A stretch of DNA of 64,000 nt from Polynucleobacter sp. SHI8 (GCF_027944005.1 NZ_AP027204.1:2170001-2234000), one strand, 5' to 3'; positions 1-8,882 are shown, numbered from the stretch's first letter. Notes: generated from the letters alone by a model not told the origin. Numbers and translations are program-made.

Positions 1-2
1 TA

Positions 3-1040
3 CCTAATCCAATGCTTGTTTTACAGAATGTTGAACTTGGCTATGTGAATACCGAAAATCCTGATAACTCTATTGTGATTGTTCGTGATGTCAATAAATC
101 AGTTCTTGCCGGTCAGCGTGTTGGTATTTTAGGCGCCAATGGTCAAGGCAAGTCAACCTTGGTTAAAACAATTGCGAGAACCATTCCGGCATTAACTGGC
201 GAGATAACTGAAGGTAGAGGTCTACAAATTGGATACTTTGCCCAACAAGAGTTAGATATTTTGCAAGAGAATGATAACCCCCTTGAACATATGATTAGTT
301 TGGTAAAAAAAGCAACTTTAGAGCGAACTCTCTCTGGACAAGGTACAAGAGAACAAGATTTACGTTCCTTTTTGGGTATGTTTAATTTCAGTGGCGATAT
401 GATTTTTCAAAAAGTGGGCAGTATGAGCGGAGGAGAAAAAGCTCGTCTTGTTTTGTGTATGATTGTCTGGCAAAAACCAAATCTACTGTTGCTTGATGAA
501 CCGACGAACCATCTTGACCTGGCTACTCGTGAGGCCTTATCGATGGCTTTAAATGAATATGAGGGTACGGTCATGTTAGTCAGTCACGATCGTGCTTTAT
601 TACGAGCAGTATGTGATGAATTTTGGATGGTTTCTCGTGGTAAGGTTTATCCGTTTGAAGGTGACTTAGAGGATTATCAACAATTTTTACTCGACGAAGC
701 TAAACGTCAACGGGACGAAGCTAAAAAGCTATCCTCACAAACTACCACTATTTCTGCATCTACTCCTGATCCGTCTATCACTTCAGCTCCATCTAAAAAA
801 CCTTTTTTATCCTCTGAACAGAAAAAGTTAAAAAAGCGACTTGAAGTTTTAGAGAACCAAATCAGTAATGAAAATCATTTGATTACTGAATTAGAGAGAA
901 AAATTTCTGAATCCAATGATATGACTTTAATTACTCAACTTGGGGTTGAACTTGCCATTATTCAAAAATCTCTTCAAACTAATGAAGAGCAATGGGTATC
1001 ATTAAGTGAGGAATTTGATCTTAAGTCTAACAATCATTGA
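3..1040 (+). CDS. ABC-F family ATP-binding protein (C-terminal half, 5' truncated by window)
   Basis: This is the second nucleotide-binding domain of a soluble ABC-F protein of the YheS/Uup type; such proteins act on ribosomes rather than in membranes. Counting from the methionine at base 12, it shows a Walker A (GANGQGKST, about 41-49), an ABC signature (SGGEK, about 139-143), a Walker B followed by the ABC-F hallmark (LLDEPTNHLD, about 160-169) and an H-loop (SHDR). After these comes a charged, coiled-coil C-terminal tail. The frame is open to the window edge (PNP before that Met), so the real start and the first ATPase domain lie outside. ABC-F membership is firm; the exact subfamily is not. 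Confidence 0.93.
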   Translation, partial: PNPMLVLQNVELGYVNTENPDNSIVIVRDVNKSVLAGQRVGILGANGQGKSTLVKTIARTIPALTGEITEGRGLQIGYFAQQELDILQENDNPLEHMISLVKKATLERTLSGQGTREQDLRSFLGMFNFSGDMIFQKVGSMSGGEKARLVLCMIVWQKPNLLLLDEPTNHLDLATREALSMALNEYEGTVMLVSHDRALLRAVCDEFWMVSRGKVYPFEGDLEDYQQFLLDEAKRQRDEAKKLSSQTTTISASTPDPSITSAPSKKPFLSSEQKKLKKRLEVLENQISNENHLITELERKISESNDMTLITQLGVELAIIQKSLQTNEEQWVSLSEEFDLKSNNH

Positions 1041-1094
1041 TGTTTTATAGAGTTCTTTGTTATGATTCATTATTAAAGTTTGGAGATAAACATC

Positions 1095-1277
1095 ATGTCA
1101 ATGAGTAAAGTTAATGCTTATGCGGCTAGTCGCCCAAAACCCGTTCAAATAATCTCTAATAACAGCCCAGCTATGGGGCAAAATGGTGACGGTGTTCAAG
1201 ATGTTAAAAAGGCACCTCCAAGTCCACCCGTTAAGCAAATGGGCAAAGTTGGCACTATTATTAACATTAAAGCCTAA
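1095..1277 (+). CDS. Small proline-rich protein of unknown function, C-terminal VGTIINIKA tail
   Basis: A 60-residue protein I do not recognise. The ATG at 1095 is preceded by GGAGA at about 1082, so I prefer it over the in-frame TTG at 1080. The protein is low in hydrophobic residues and looks disordered, with an Asn/Gly-rich middle and a KAPPSPPVK segment near residues 44-52. It has no signal peptide or membrane segment. The last nine residues follow V-G-x-x-x-x-I-K-A, the same tail as the otherwise different protein encoded at 2231-2827. That suggests a shared C-terminal signal, but this is inference. Confidence 0.6.
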   Translation: MSMSKVNAYAASRPKPVQIISNNSPAMGQNGDGVQDVKKAPPSPPVKQMGKVGTIINIKA

Positions 1278-1360
1278 TTATTTAGCGAAGCTTTAAAGTA
1301 CAGTGTATTTCTCTTCTTTATTATTGTTTTAATATTTAGAATCATTTATATAATTTATTC

Positions 1361-1909
1361 ATGATGAATAAATTTTCTTTTTCCCTTTTATTGGTAAGTT
1401 TTTTTATTTGCTCTTCGCAAGCGGCAGATTTAGATGATGATATTGACTTTTACCGAAATAAAGCCGCCAACGATACTGTCTCCAAAATTCTTAATTACAC
1501 CGAAGGACTGGATGAGTCAGGCTCAGACTCTACATTTTGGTACCCCCATAATGCAAAGGAGTGTGTTTATCGCAAAGCATCTTATGTTGAAATGAAAGTT
1601 GAAGTTCCGTCAAAAGATAATAGTGATGAACCGGCAAACTCCAATAATATAAAAACATATAAGACTGAATTTGTCTTAGACCCTAATTTTCGGGAAATCA
1701 AATTAAATACTTGGACGCCAAGCACTGTAAAAGTTGGATATGTCCAACATGCTGGAACATATTGGGGTCCTAATAATTATTTTCTTCATGTCATTGCAAA
1801 TGGCATTCCTATGTTGGAGTCTAGTAAGCCAAGAGACTTAGAACGTACACAAGCTGCATGGAACTTAGTTTTTAATAGGTTCTGCCCTGGTAGAAAAAAT
1901 AATTTTTAA
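1361..1909 (+). CDS. Exported protein of unknown function
   Basis: A 182-residue protein with a clear Sec signal peptide: a short positively charged start, a hydrophobic core LLLVSFF, and probable cleavage after SSQA near residue 21. The mature part has two cysteines (ECVYR and RFCPG) that could form a disulfide, and many aromatic residues (TFWYPH, GTYWGPNNYF). I recognise no family. It is probably periplasmic. It starts at a double ATG (1361 or 1364), and no strong ribosome binding site decides between them. It stands alone between the small Pro-rich gene and an AT-rich gap. Confidence 0.75.
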   Translation: MMNKFSFSLLLVSFFICSSQAADLDDDIDFYRNKAANDTVSKILNYTEGLDESGSDSTFWYPHNAKECVYRKASYVEMKVEVPSKDNSDEPANSNNIKTYKTEFVLDPNFREIKLNTWTPSTVKVGYVQHAGTYWGPNNYFLHVIANGIPMLESSKPRDLERTQAAWNLVFNRFCPGRKNNF

Positions 1910-2230
1910 ATATATTTTTTATAAACCCTAAAGTTTTCAGTTATGTAGCCGTAATAAATAATGTTATATGTAGTAATTAATCTAACTTTCATAATTCCCC
2001 CCCAAAAAAATTCTTTGCCTGTAAATATTTGTAATTAAGTTTTTTAAAATTACTTATGAAATAAATAATTAATATTTAATTAATTATATTTAAATATACT
2101 TTATCTTACATATTTAATAGAAAATATATGTAATTATTTTTCTTAATTTGCGCAATTATTATTGCATTTAAGAATATCTCCTGTAATACTTACACTTATT
2201 ACAGTGTTTGTCTTACAAGTGGAGAAGAAA
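1910..2230. other. AT-rich intergenic region
   Basis: About 320 bases without a convincing gene. They hold long A/T runs, a C7A7 tract at 1997-2010, a short palindrome TTGCGCAA at 2148-2155, and an 8-bp inverted repeat with an 8-base spacer at 2181-2204 just before the next gene. No tRNA, terminator or decayed gene was recognised. Confidence 0.5.
2181..2204. promoter_or_regulatory. Inverted repeat, possible operator
   Basis: CTGTAATA and TATTACAG are perfect inverted copies separated by 8 bases. The pair ends 26 bases before the preferred TTG start at 2231. The geometry fits a dimeric regulator site, but no regulator is known. If translation began at 2162 the repeat would lie within coding sequence. 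Confidence 0.35.
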
Positions 2231-2827
2231 TTGATTACATCAAATCCTTACATACGTGCTTTCAAGGCAGGTTTGACTGGCTTTGCCGTTCACCCTAGCA
2301 CTTTACAAGCAACCTCAAACCTACACATACTCAACACAAATTATCTCCAAAGTGATCCAAGTGAGTTCAAGGTTAATCATTTGACTCAATCGTTAAATAA
2401 TTTCATCAACCGTAAGTTGAGTTCACGTGCCTACGATGCTTCTTTTTTAAACTCCACTTCAATTACCTCGGAAGAAGCAACTGAACAATTTCTTATTCAC
2501 CTTCAAGAAATAACCGACTTTGCTTTACAAGATGTTAATTATTTAAAGGTTAATGGGGCTTTTTTTACGGATACATCTAGTTACTATCAATCATTTAATC
2601 ACCCTTCTGCACACAACTTTCTGCAAGAGTCTTTATTAACTGTTGCAGATTCAATGATCATTGATGATTCAGTTTTTTCAGATTTAAAAAATAGTGCCAA
2701 TCAGCTCCTTCAATCTTATGGATTACCAACCTCAAAAAATAGTGCGTCAGAAATTTTAATTGGTATGAGCAAATTATTAAATACTCAATTAAGTAACGTT
2801 GGTCACCTTGTTGATATAAAAGCTTAA
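2231..2827 (+). CDS. Unknown protein, paralogue of the protein at 5049-5654, C-terminal VGHLVDIKA tail
   Basis: A 198-residue protein of unknown function. I place the start at TTG 2231 because GGAG lies six bases upstream and the resulting length matches the 201-residue paralogue at 5049-5654. The frame is open back to a TTG at 2162 without a ribosome binding site. Shared blocks with the paralogue are AS[FY]LNSTS near the middle, [SQ]F[NH]HP followed by a helical LLxxxD stretch, and a G[LM]PT motif about 30 residues from the end. It has no signal peptide or membrane helix. Its tail V-G-x-x-x-x-I-K-A is also found in the 60-residue protein at 1095. A response regulator/HD-GYP gene lies between the two paralogues. 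Confidence 0.7.
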   Translation: MITSNPYIRAFKAGLTGFAVHPSTLQATSNLHILNTNYLQSDPSEFKVNHLTQSLNNFINRKLSSRAYDASFLNSTSITSEEATEQFLIHLQEITDFALQDVNYLKVNGAFFTDTSSYYQSFNHPSAHNFLQESLLTVADSMIIDDSVFSDLKNSANQLLQSYGLPTSKNSASEILIGMSKLLNTQLSNVGHLVDIKA

Positions 2828-3807
2828 TGAGTGATATCTAATAAAACATGGCCAATTTTTTTTCCTGACTCAACTAATTCATGAGCTTGAACGATATCGG
2901 TTAAAGCAAATTGTTGGGCAATATTAAATATTGGCTTAGTCTGATTTAACCATTGTTGAATCCCCTGAAGCACTTCTTCTCTCTCTTGATCAGAAATACT
3001 GTAAACCAAGGTAAATTTAAGCGTAATATTTTTCGTCATTAGGCTCATGATCGGAATAGGTAAATCAGGCTGATTAACGAAGGCGTACATTACATTGATA
3101 CCACCGGCCTTTAAGATTTGGTGGCAAGTCTTTAGATTTGCCCCAAAATCAACGTCAATCATTCGATCAACTCCAACTTGATTGGTAATTCGAAGTATTT
3201 GATCAACAACATTTTGTTGTCGGTAATGAATAATCTCGTCAGCACCTGCAGCCTTCGCAGCAATTGCCTTTTCTTCGGAACTAACGCTAGTAATTACTTT
3301 AGCACCGCCCCATTTTGCGAGTTGAATGGCGTAATGCGCAACAACTCCAGCACCACCAACAATATAGATGGTTTTACCTTGAATAGGGCCATCAGAAAAT
3401 AAACAACGATATGCTGTCATCACCGGAATACCCAAACAAGCGCCCTGAGCATAGCTCAGTTTCTCTGGAAGCACTTGAGCCATCCAATCTTCAACTATGG
3501 TGAACTGGGCTGAAGTTCCATATTGACGATGATATGCTGCGTTAAACACCCAAACTCGTTGACCAATACGTTCTTTAGAAACCCCTTCTCCCACCTGCTC
3601 AATTATCCCCGCACCATCACTTCCAGGAACTTGAAAAGGGCCTATTAGGGCTCTGGACCCCAATCTCATCTTGTAATCCGAGGGATTAACACCCGAGTTG
3701 AACAACCTTACTAGAACCTGACCTTTAGTAAGTTGCGGGGTCTGTATTTCCTCAACCTGCAAGACTTCTCTAGCACTTCCAAATTTAGAATAAAAACTTG
3801 CCAGCAT
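2824..3807 (-). CDS. Zinc-independent NAD(P)H:quinone oxidoreductase-like protein (MDR superfamily)
   Basis: A 327-residue medium-chain dehydrogenase/reductase. The N-terminal GroES-like domain carries the family pattern NPSDYK and GSDGAG (about 41-66). The Rossmann nucleotide-binding motif is GGAGVVAHYA (about 151-160). The structural-zinc cysteine cluster of alcohol dehydrogenases is absent, which points to the quinone oxidoreductase/zeta-crystallin branch that uses NADPH. The true substrate cannot be read from sequence. The ATG at 3807 has GGGGTAAT directly upstream. Its 3' end overlaps the convergent gene ending at 2827 by 4 bases. Confidence 0.88.
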   Translation of the reverse strand: MLASFYSKFGSAREVLQVEEIQTPQLTKGQVLVRLFNSGVNPSDYKMRLGSRALIGPFQVPGSDGAGIIEQVGEGVSKERIGQRVWVFNAAYHRQYGTSAQFTIVEDWMAQVLPEKLSYAQGACLGIPVMTAYRCLFSDGPIQGKTIYIVGGAGVVAHYAIQLAKWGGAKVITSVSSEEKAIAAKAAGADEIIHYRQQNVVDQILRITNQVGVDRMIDVDFGANLKTCHQILKAGGINVMYAFVNQPDLPIPIMSLMTKNITLKFTLVYSISDQEREEVLQGIQQWLNQTKPIFNIAQQFALTDIVQAHELVESGKKIGHVLLDITH

Positions 3808-3935
3808 ATTACCCCTTCAGCATTCGTATTAAATAGGATGATTACTTATTTTAAAAAACTTATAAATGTATTAATATAAATTCATCAATATTAATAAACA
3901 TCATATCGCTTAATTGATTCAACTATTACAAAAAT

Positions 3936-5036
3936 ATGACAAATCCGGTTAGTGCTCCTCCAAGAATTCGTCCTGAGAATATCAAAATATTATGTGTAGA
4001 TAGTGATGAGGCATCTTTAGAGGTATTGGAGCGTGTTTTTAAATTTAGGGCTTACAACACGACCTTGCGTAAAAATGGTCAAGATGCCTTGATTGAATTA
4101 GGTCAAAACACATATGACATTATTTTGTGTGATTTGAAATTGTCTGATATGTCGGGCATTGAAGTTCTGGAGCAGTTTAAAAACAAATCGCCTGACACCA
4201 TCAGAATGTTAACCAGTTCCGCTTCTGAACCATTAGAAACATCCGCCGCGATTAATAAAGGTGGCATTTATCGTCTTATACCAAAGCCTTCAAATGAAGA
4301 TGATCTTATGAATTTTGTGATGTCAGCGGTAGAACTGACTATCACGCGCAAAGAAGATGCGCTTATTTTAGAGGACGCGAAAAAGAATAATCAAAAGTTA
4401 TCAGCTTTAGTAGACTCTCTAGAAACCCAAGTTCAGGAAAATACTGTCTTATTAACGGCAGCGAATCGAAAAGTCCAATCTTCCTATGTAAATGTGATAA
4501 AAACGTTTCTTGGCTTCCTTGAAATCAAGAATATCCCATTGCATAAACACTCAAAGAGAGTAGGGCATTATGCAATGCGCACTGCTCAAATTGCAGGATT
4601 AAATGAAGATGAAGTCCAAAATATATTAATTGCAGGTCTTCTTCATGATGTTGGTAAGCTAGGGCTAAACGATAAAATTCTACAGACTAAGCCAGTTTCT
4701 TTAACTGAAACAGATTTAACAACTTACCAAAAACATCCTAAATTAGGAAAAGATGGATTACAAATCTTAGAAAGTTTAGAAGATGTTCTTAATATGATTC
4801 ACTCGCACCATGAACATATGGATGGTAGTGGTTTTCCACGAGGGCTAAAAGGCGATGAAATATCTCAAGGCGCCAGAATTTTAGCGATTGTAGAAGCGTA
4901 TGAAGAGTATAAATTTGGTGTTTTAGATTACAACAATGGGCATGAACATGCACTTAACATGTTAATAAGGCACAGAAATATGTATTTTTGTCCCAAAATG
5001 CTAGATTGTTTTATCAAAATTTTTGGCGAATCTTAG
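3936..5036 (+). CDS. Response regulator with HD-GYP phosphodiesterase output domain
   Basis: A 366-residue cytoplasmic two-component response regulator. The receiver domain (about 15-130) has the acidic pair at D22/D24, phospho-acceptor D66 (ILCDLKL), T93/S94 and K117 (PKPS). A coiled-coil linker (about 140-175) leads to an HD-GYP domain with HD at 237-238 (LLHDVGK), HHE at 291-293 and GSGFP at 297-301. HD-GYP domains hydrolyse cyclic di-GMP; here the signature Tyr is Phe, a conservative change. No histidine kinase gene is adjacent. It sits between two paralogous unknown proteins and may control their production or release (inference). Confidence 0.92.
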   Translation: MTNPVSAPPRIRPENIKILCVDSDEASLEVLERVFKFRAYNTTLRKNGQDALIELGQNTYDIILCDLKLSDMSGIEVLEQFKNKSPDTIRMLTSSASEPLETSAAINKGGIYRLIPKPSNEDDLMNFVMSAVELTITRKEDALILEDAKKNNQKLSALVDSLETQVQENTVLLTAANRKVQSSYVNVIKTFLGFLEIKNIPLHKHSKRVGHYAMRTAQIAGLNEDEVQNILIAGLLHDVGKLGLNDKILQTKPVSLTETDLTTYQKHPKLGKDGLQILESLEDVLNMIHSHHEHMDGSGFPRGLKGDEISQGARILAIVEAYEEYKFGVLDYNNGHEHALNMLIRHRNMYFCPKMLDCFIKIFGES

Positions 5037-5048
5037 TCTAGTTATCCA

Positions 5049-5654
5049 GTGTCAATAGCCCCTATTCATCCTGACCTCAGGTCTAGTTTACAAAGTCTCA
5101 CGGGAACATTACAAGTTAAGGCCGTAAATATTCCAGGATTGACCATTAACCCGAGTATTACCGGAATTGCTGGAACAGATACAAAAATTGCTCAAGCTTT
5201 AATGATTAGCTTAGCTCAGCTAAGTGGGCCACATGGAAGTTATTCTGCTTCCTATTTGAACTCTACCTCATTAGACTCCTCCCAGTCCATCAAAGTTTTC
5301 TTACTAACATTAATGGAGGCTTTAAATTTTGAGCATCAAAAATCATCAGTTAATACTACTTTCCCATTTGGACAGGATCAAGTTCAAACAGACTATGCTC
5401 AATTTCATCATCCAGAAGCTCAAACTCTCTTAGAGGATGAGTTGCTTGACTTAATTGATGATATTTATGCAATGCATAAATCAAAAATTAAATCGAAAAA
5501 TCCCATCAATGATCTCGAATTAGCCGGGGAAAAAATGCTAACGGATCTAGGAATGCCTACTGACGACAGTTCAATCGTTAGTCTTTTGAGTCATATTGAA
5601 AAACTCATTATTGGCTCGGGTGTTTCAGGCAATTTTTTAAATAGTAAAGCGTAA
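5049..5654 (+). CDS. Unknown protein, paralogue of the protein at 2231-2827
   Basis: A 201-residue protein starting with GTG, 12 bases after the HD-GYP stop, so probably co-transcribed with it. It matches the 2231-2827 protein in three blocks: ASYLNSTS, QFHHP with the following acidic helix LEDELLDLIDD, and LGMPT plus the following helix. It ends NFLNSKA, a looser version of the IKA tail of its paralogue. No signal peptide, lipobox or membrane segment is present. The function is unknown. The association with a c-di-GMP phosphodiesterase makes a surface or secreted role possible, but nothing in the sequence proves it. Confidence 0.7.
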   Translation: MSIAPIHPDLRSSLQSLTGTLQVKAVNIPGLTINPSITGIAGTDTKIAQALMISLAQLSGPHGSYSASYLNSTSLDSSQSIKVFLLTLMEALNFEHQKSSVNTTFPFGQDQVQTDYAQFHHPEAQTLLEDELLDLIDDIYAMHKSKIKSKNPINDLELAGEKMLTDLGMPTDDSSIVSLLSHIEKLIIGSGVSGNFLNSKA

Positions 5655-5736
5655 GTAATCTTCAAAAAAGGTGGTCTTTATTAAAGAATGAACTTATTAA
5701 GGCTACGTTTCATAATTTTTGTATTCAACTAAAATT

Positions 5737-6348
5737 TTAGTCACTTAACTTGGTTATCAATACTTTTCTAAACTTGATAATTCCTGACCCATATTGCAAG
5801 GCTAAATACCCATCTTTTAAGCGATTATCAGATGTGTTCACCGTGACTTCACCATTCAGTTTAACAATGAGCTGATTACCTTTTGCGATGACTTCTAATA
5901 CATTCCATTTACCCCCTGCCTTTGGATAAGGAGCATTAACCTTAGCTACATCGACAATAGCACCTGTACCATATACTGGGTCTGGTCTTGTATCCCAGAT
6001 ATTGACTTCATAACAATCAACAGCTGTAATTTTTTCAGGATTAGAACATCTGAAAAATATCCCGCTATTTGTTTGTGAATCAGCCCAAAATTCTGAATAA
6101 ATTTCAAAGTCTTTATATTTCGTTTTATTAACTAAAAAGCTGGCTTCTTTACTATTTAAAAAATCTGCCTGTAATGACCCATGCTGAATTCTCCAATTGG
6201 CACTTCCAACCTGTGTCCATTGGTTCAAATTAGTAGATCGATCAAATAACTTAGTCCATTGATTGCCACTCGGTCCCGATAGACTTGAGCAAGAAACAAG
6301 TAAAAGTGTAGAAAAAACCAAAGATGAAATTTTAGAAATAATTTTCAT
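5737..6348 (-). CDS. DUF1080-type (3-keto-disaccharide hydrolase-like) lipoprotein
   Basis: A 203-residue protein with a lipoprotein signal peptide (lipobox LVSC, Cys about 20) followed by a single DUF1080 domain. Family features are LFDRSTNLNQWTQVG at the start, SGIFFRC in the middle, YEVNIWD, and WN-LEV...NG...N near the end. This laminarinase-like jelly-roll fold is often found in sugar-processing proteins, some with 3-keto-glycoside hydrolase activity. The substrate here is unknown. GGGGAT precedes the ATG at 6348. It is probably anchored in the outer membrane facing the periplasm. Confidence 0.85.
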   Translation of the reverse strand: MKIISKISSLVFSTLLLVSCSSLSGPSGNQWTKLFDRSTNLNQWTQVGSANWRIQHGSLQADFLNSKEASFLVNKTKYKDFEIYSEFWADSQTNSGIFFRCSNPEKITAVDCYEVNIWDTRPDPVYGTGAIVDVAKVNAPYPKAGGKWNVLEVIAKGNQLIVKLNGEVTVNTSDNRLKDGYLALQYGSGIIKFRKVLITKLSD

Positions 6349-6489
6349 TGATATCCCCTGTTTTCTTAATTTATTCTTTCACATTAACATAAATAGTCTG
6401 ATTAATATAGTCCGATTAAACAACGAAATTTCTATCGAATGAAATTTGCAAATGATTTGAATTTATATTTCATATCAGTAAAAACCGCA

Positions 6490-6755
6490 AGTAATAATCT
6501 AGGATTAATCGTATGGCAAACTAATCCACTACCAGATACGCCATAGTAAATTTCAAGAGACGGTGCCGATACAAGTCCCTATTTTTAACCCAAGCTGCTT
6601 AAGTGCCCGTGCAAGTTTTTTGATCTAATTTGAAGTTCAGGAACGGTATACCTATGAACATCACCCTCTACTCTCTTTGAGACAATCTCCATCTTTGCAT
6701 GGTGCCGGGCAGCAGAATCCATAATGTTAAATATGAGTAATGGGCTATCCATCAT
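6490..6755 (-). pseudogene. Decayed N-terminal fragment of an acyl-CoA synthetase (AMP-forming)
   Basis: Read on the minus strand from ATG 6755, frame one gives MDSPLLIF, then DSAARHHAKMEIVSKRVEG and DVHRYT. This resembles the start of medium/long-chain fatty-acyl-CoA ligases. A one-base shift then continues as KLARALKQLGLKIGT, and after a stop a third frame gives IYYGVSGSGLVCHTINPRL, the next conserved block of the same family. A piece of about ten residues between these blocks is missing. The rest of the enzyme (P-loop, AMP site) is absent. Two frameshifts, a stop and the truncation mark it as a pseudogene. The family call is from remembered motifs. Confidence 0.75.
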
Positions 6756-6823
6756 TTGCCCTTTAGGTGAGTAAAATCCTAATCTTCTTTTAATCTATAA
6801 CAAATTAACTAGATATATTTAAA

Positions 6824-8560
6824 TCAATATCCTTTAGCTACACCTTCACGTCGCCCATCTACCCCGCCCCACAAACCATCACGATTAATAAATATCCCCT
6901 GAGTGCCACTATTCATCTCACGAATCAATATTGGGTGCCCTCGCAATTGAAGTTCTTGAGCAAACTTTTCAACGGCGCTGTCTTTCTCTAACTCCGTCTC
7001 TTGATTTCGACTTCCAATATTAGAATAATCAATCGCTTCTTGGATGTTGAGATTGCGATCAAGAACTCCGGTAATAGTTTTTGCCACATAATTAATGATG
7101 GATGGTCCACCCGCTGAACCAATTGCCATGACCAATCGTTGTTGTTCATCAAAAACAAATGTGGGAGACATTGAACTTCTAGGTCTTTTAGTTGGCGCCA
7201 AACGATTTGCTATCAATTGCTGATTGTCTTTTGCCATAAAAGAAAAATCCGTCATTTCATTATTTAAGAAAAATCCGTTGGTCATAATTCTTGAACCAAA
7301 GGCAGAAGCCACACTAATAGTCATAGTTACGGCCTGTCCGTTTTTATCCACAATACTAATGTGGCTTGTTGCAGGTAGTTCTGAATTTGAATCACTGCCT
7401 AATTGCAGTAGTGACTGATTAAAATTTCCTGGTTTTGCCTTTGTCATACTTTTTTTTATACTGATTAGATGACTTCGTTCTTTGGTATATTTTGAATCAA
7501 TCAAAGAATCAATGGGTATATCAATAAAATCAGGATCAGCAATATACGTATCTCGATCAGCATATGCCAATCTTCCCGCCTCAGAAAGATAATGTAAGTA
7601 ATCAACCTCCTTTAATTCACTCAATGGAAAATTTTGTAATATACCTAACATCGAAATTAAGGTAGTGCCTCCAGATGAAGGTGGTCCCATGCCACAAATC
7701 TTCCAAGTTCTATAGGGTCCACAAACCACTTTTCTCTCAACAGCTTGATATTGTTTTAAATCATCTTCATTTAACCCCCCAGGAGTTGGATGATTTTTTA
7801 CAGCCTGAATAGTATCTCTAGCAATTTCACCCTCATAGAATTTTTCAACTCCATAGATTGATACTTCTTCCAACACTTTGGCTAATTCAGGATTTTTTAA
7901 AAGATACCCAATAGGTAGTGGATTCAGATCTTTATCGAAAAAATATCTACTCGCATTTGTATTTTTTAGCAAAAAAGGATCTTTAACAATTAAAGTGTGT
8001 AATCGTGGTGAGATAATAAAACCTTCTTTTGCAAGCTGAATAGCCGGAAGAAATAATTTCTTCCATTCTAAATTTCCATACTTTTTATGTAACTGTTCAA
8101 GGCCTTTTAAAAGACTAGGTACTCCTACGGATGTGCCTAAAAAGACTGCTTGGCCATAATTTAGTGGCTTATCGTTATTGTCTAAAAATTGATTTTCTTT
8201 AGTCGTATTTGAGGATGTTTCTCTCGCATCAATGGAAGTTAAGATGCTTTCTTTAGGATTAAAGTAAAGAATAAAACCGCCCCCGCCAATACCTCCAGAT
8301 TGAGGCTCTACAAGAGTTACCATTAATGCAGTTGCGATAGCTGCATCTACGGCATTCCCACCTTGCTCCAAAATCATATTGCCAGCTTCGCTAATGTAGG
8401 GGTTTGCGCTAACAACCATCTGTTGTCGTGCAAAGACCATTCTTTTATTTGTGAATTGCGAACTTGGCTCTGGGGACAACTCTGTAATTGACTGTGCCAA
8501 TGGATTTAAATAATACAAAGTTAAGCCGATGAGCGTAAATAATTGGAAACCTTTATTCAC
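6824..8560 (-). CDS. ggt: Gamma-glutamyltransferase precursor
   Basis: A 578-residue periplasmic proenzyme that removes or transfers the gamma-glutamyl group of glutathione and related peptides. It has an N-terminal signal segment (about 1-24), the family block GGNAVDAAIA (68-77), and the autocleavage site before T398 in PATSHISIVD, which becomes the catalytic nucleophile of the small subunit. SMSPT and GSAGG, conserved in the small subunit, follow. The usual TTH is TSH here, but the nucleophile itself is retained. Length is normal for the family. The start is GTG with GAGGAG upstream at rather long spacing. Confidence 0.93.
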   Translation of the reverse strand: MNKGFQLFTLIGLTLYYLNPLAQSITELSPEPSSQFTNKRMVFARQQMVVSANPYISEAGNMILEQGGNAVDAAIATALMVTLVEPQSGGIGGGGFILYFNPKESILTSIDARETSSNTTKENQFLDNNDKPLNYGQAVFLGTSVGVPSLLKGLEQLHKKYGNLEWKKLFLPAIQLAKEGFIISPRLHTLIVKDPFLLKNTNASRYFFDKDLNPLPIGYLLKNPELAKVLEEVSIYGVEKFYEGEIARDTIQAVKNHPTPGGLNEDDLKQYQAVERKVVCGPYRTWKICGMGPPSSGGTTLISMLGILQNFPLSELKEVDYLHYLSEAGRLAYADRDTYIADPDFIDIPIDSLIDSKYTKERSHLISIKKSMTKAKPGNFNQSLLQLGSDSNSELPATSHISIVDKNGQAVTMTISVASAFGSRIMTNGFFLNNEMTDFSFMAKDNQQLIANRLAPTKRPRSSMSPTFVFDEQQRLVMAIGSAGGPSIINYVAKTITGVLDRNLNIQEAIDYSNIGSRNQETELEKDSAVEKFAQELQLRGHPILIREMNSGTQGIFINRDGLWGGVDGRREGVAKGY

Positions 8561-8856
8561 AAAAATCTAACTCCTCGTTCATTTTTGATTAATATTTAAT
8601 TCTCACCCCCTATATTAATATAAATAATTATGCCTTCCTTGTTCCTGGTTTATTGAAAATTAGCTTTAGTTGTATTATGAGAATCTTTTTAAATTAACAG
8701 ATTCAAAATATTAGAATTTTTAGTCATGTCTTGGAATGAGTTCCAAAAATTGGGTGAAGCTAAAACGTAATGAATTTGGTACTCTCCTGTGACTGTTTAT
8801 AAAATTAAAACATTTTATTATTTGTTAAATTGATATGGGACAACAATAATAGAATG
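8561..8856. other. Intergenic region
   Basis: About 300 bases between the ggt start and the terminator of the TerC-fusion gene, both on the minus strand. It holds AT-rich sequence and a short plus-strand reading of 14 residues at about 8725 (MSWNEFQKLGEAKT) that ends at once. I see no gene here. Confidence 0.4.
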
Positions 8857-8882
8857 ATAAAAAAAACCCTCACATGGAGGGT
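8857..8882 (-). terminator. Rho-independent terminator of the TerC-fusion gene
   Basis: On the minus strand ACCCTC and GAGGGT form a 6-bp stem with a 5-base loop, followed by a run of T (A-run at 8857-8866 on the plus strand). It lies 26 bases after the stop of the gene at 8908. Confidence 0.85.

Noticed and set aside
1997..2010. C7A7 tract as a phase-variation switch
   Set aside because: It lies more than 220 bases from the next start codon and outside any promoter spacing I could define.
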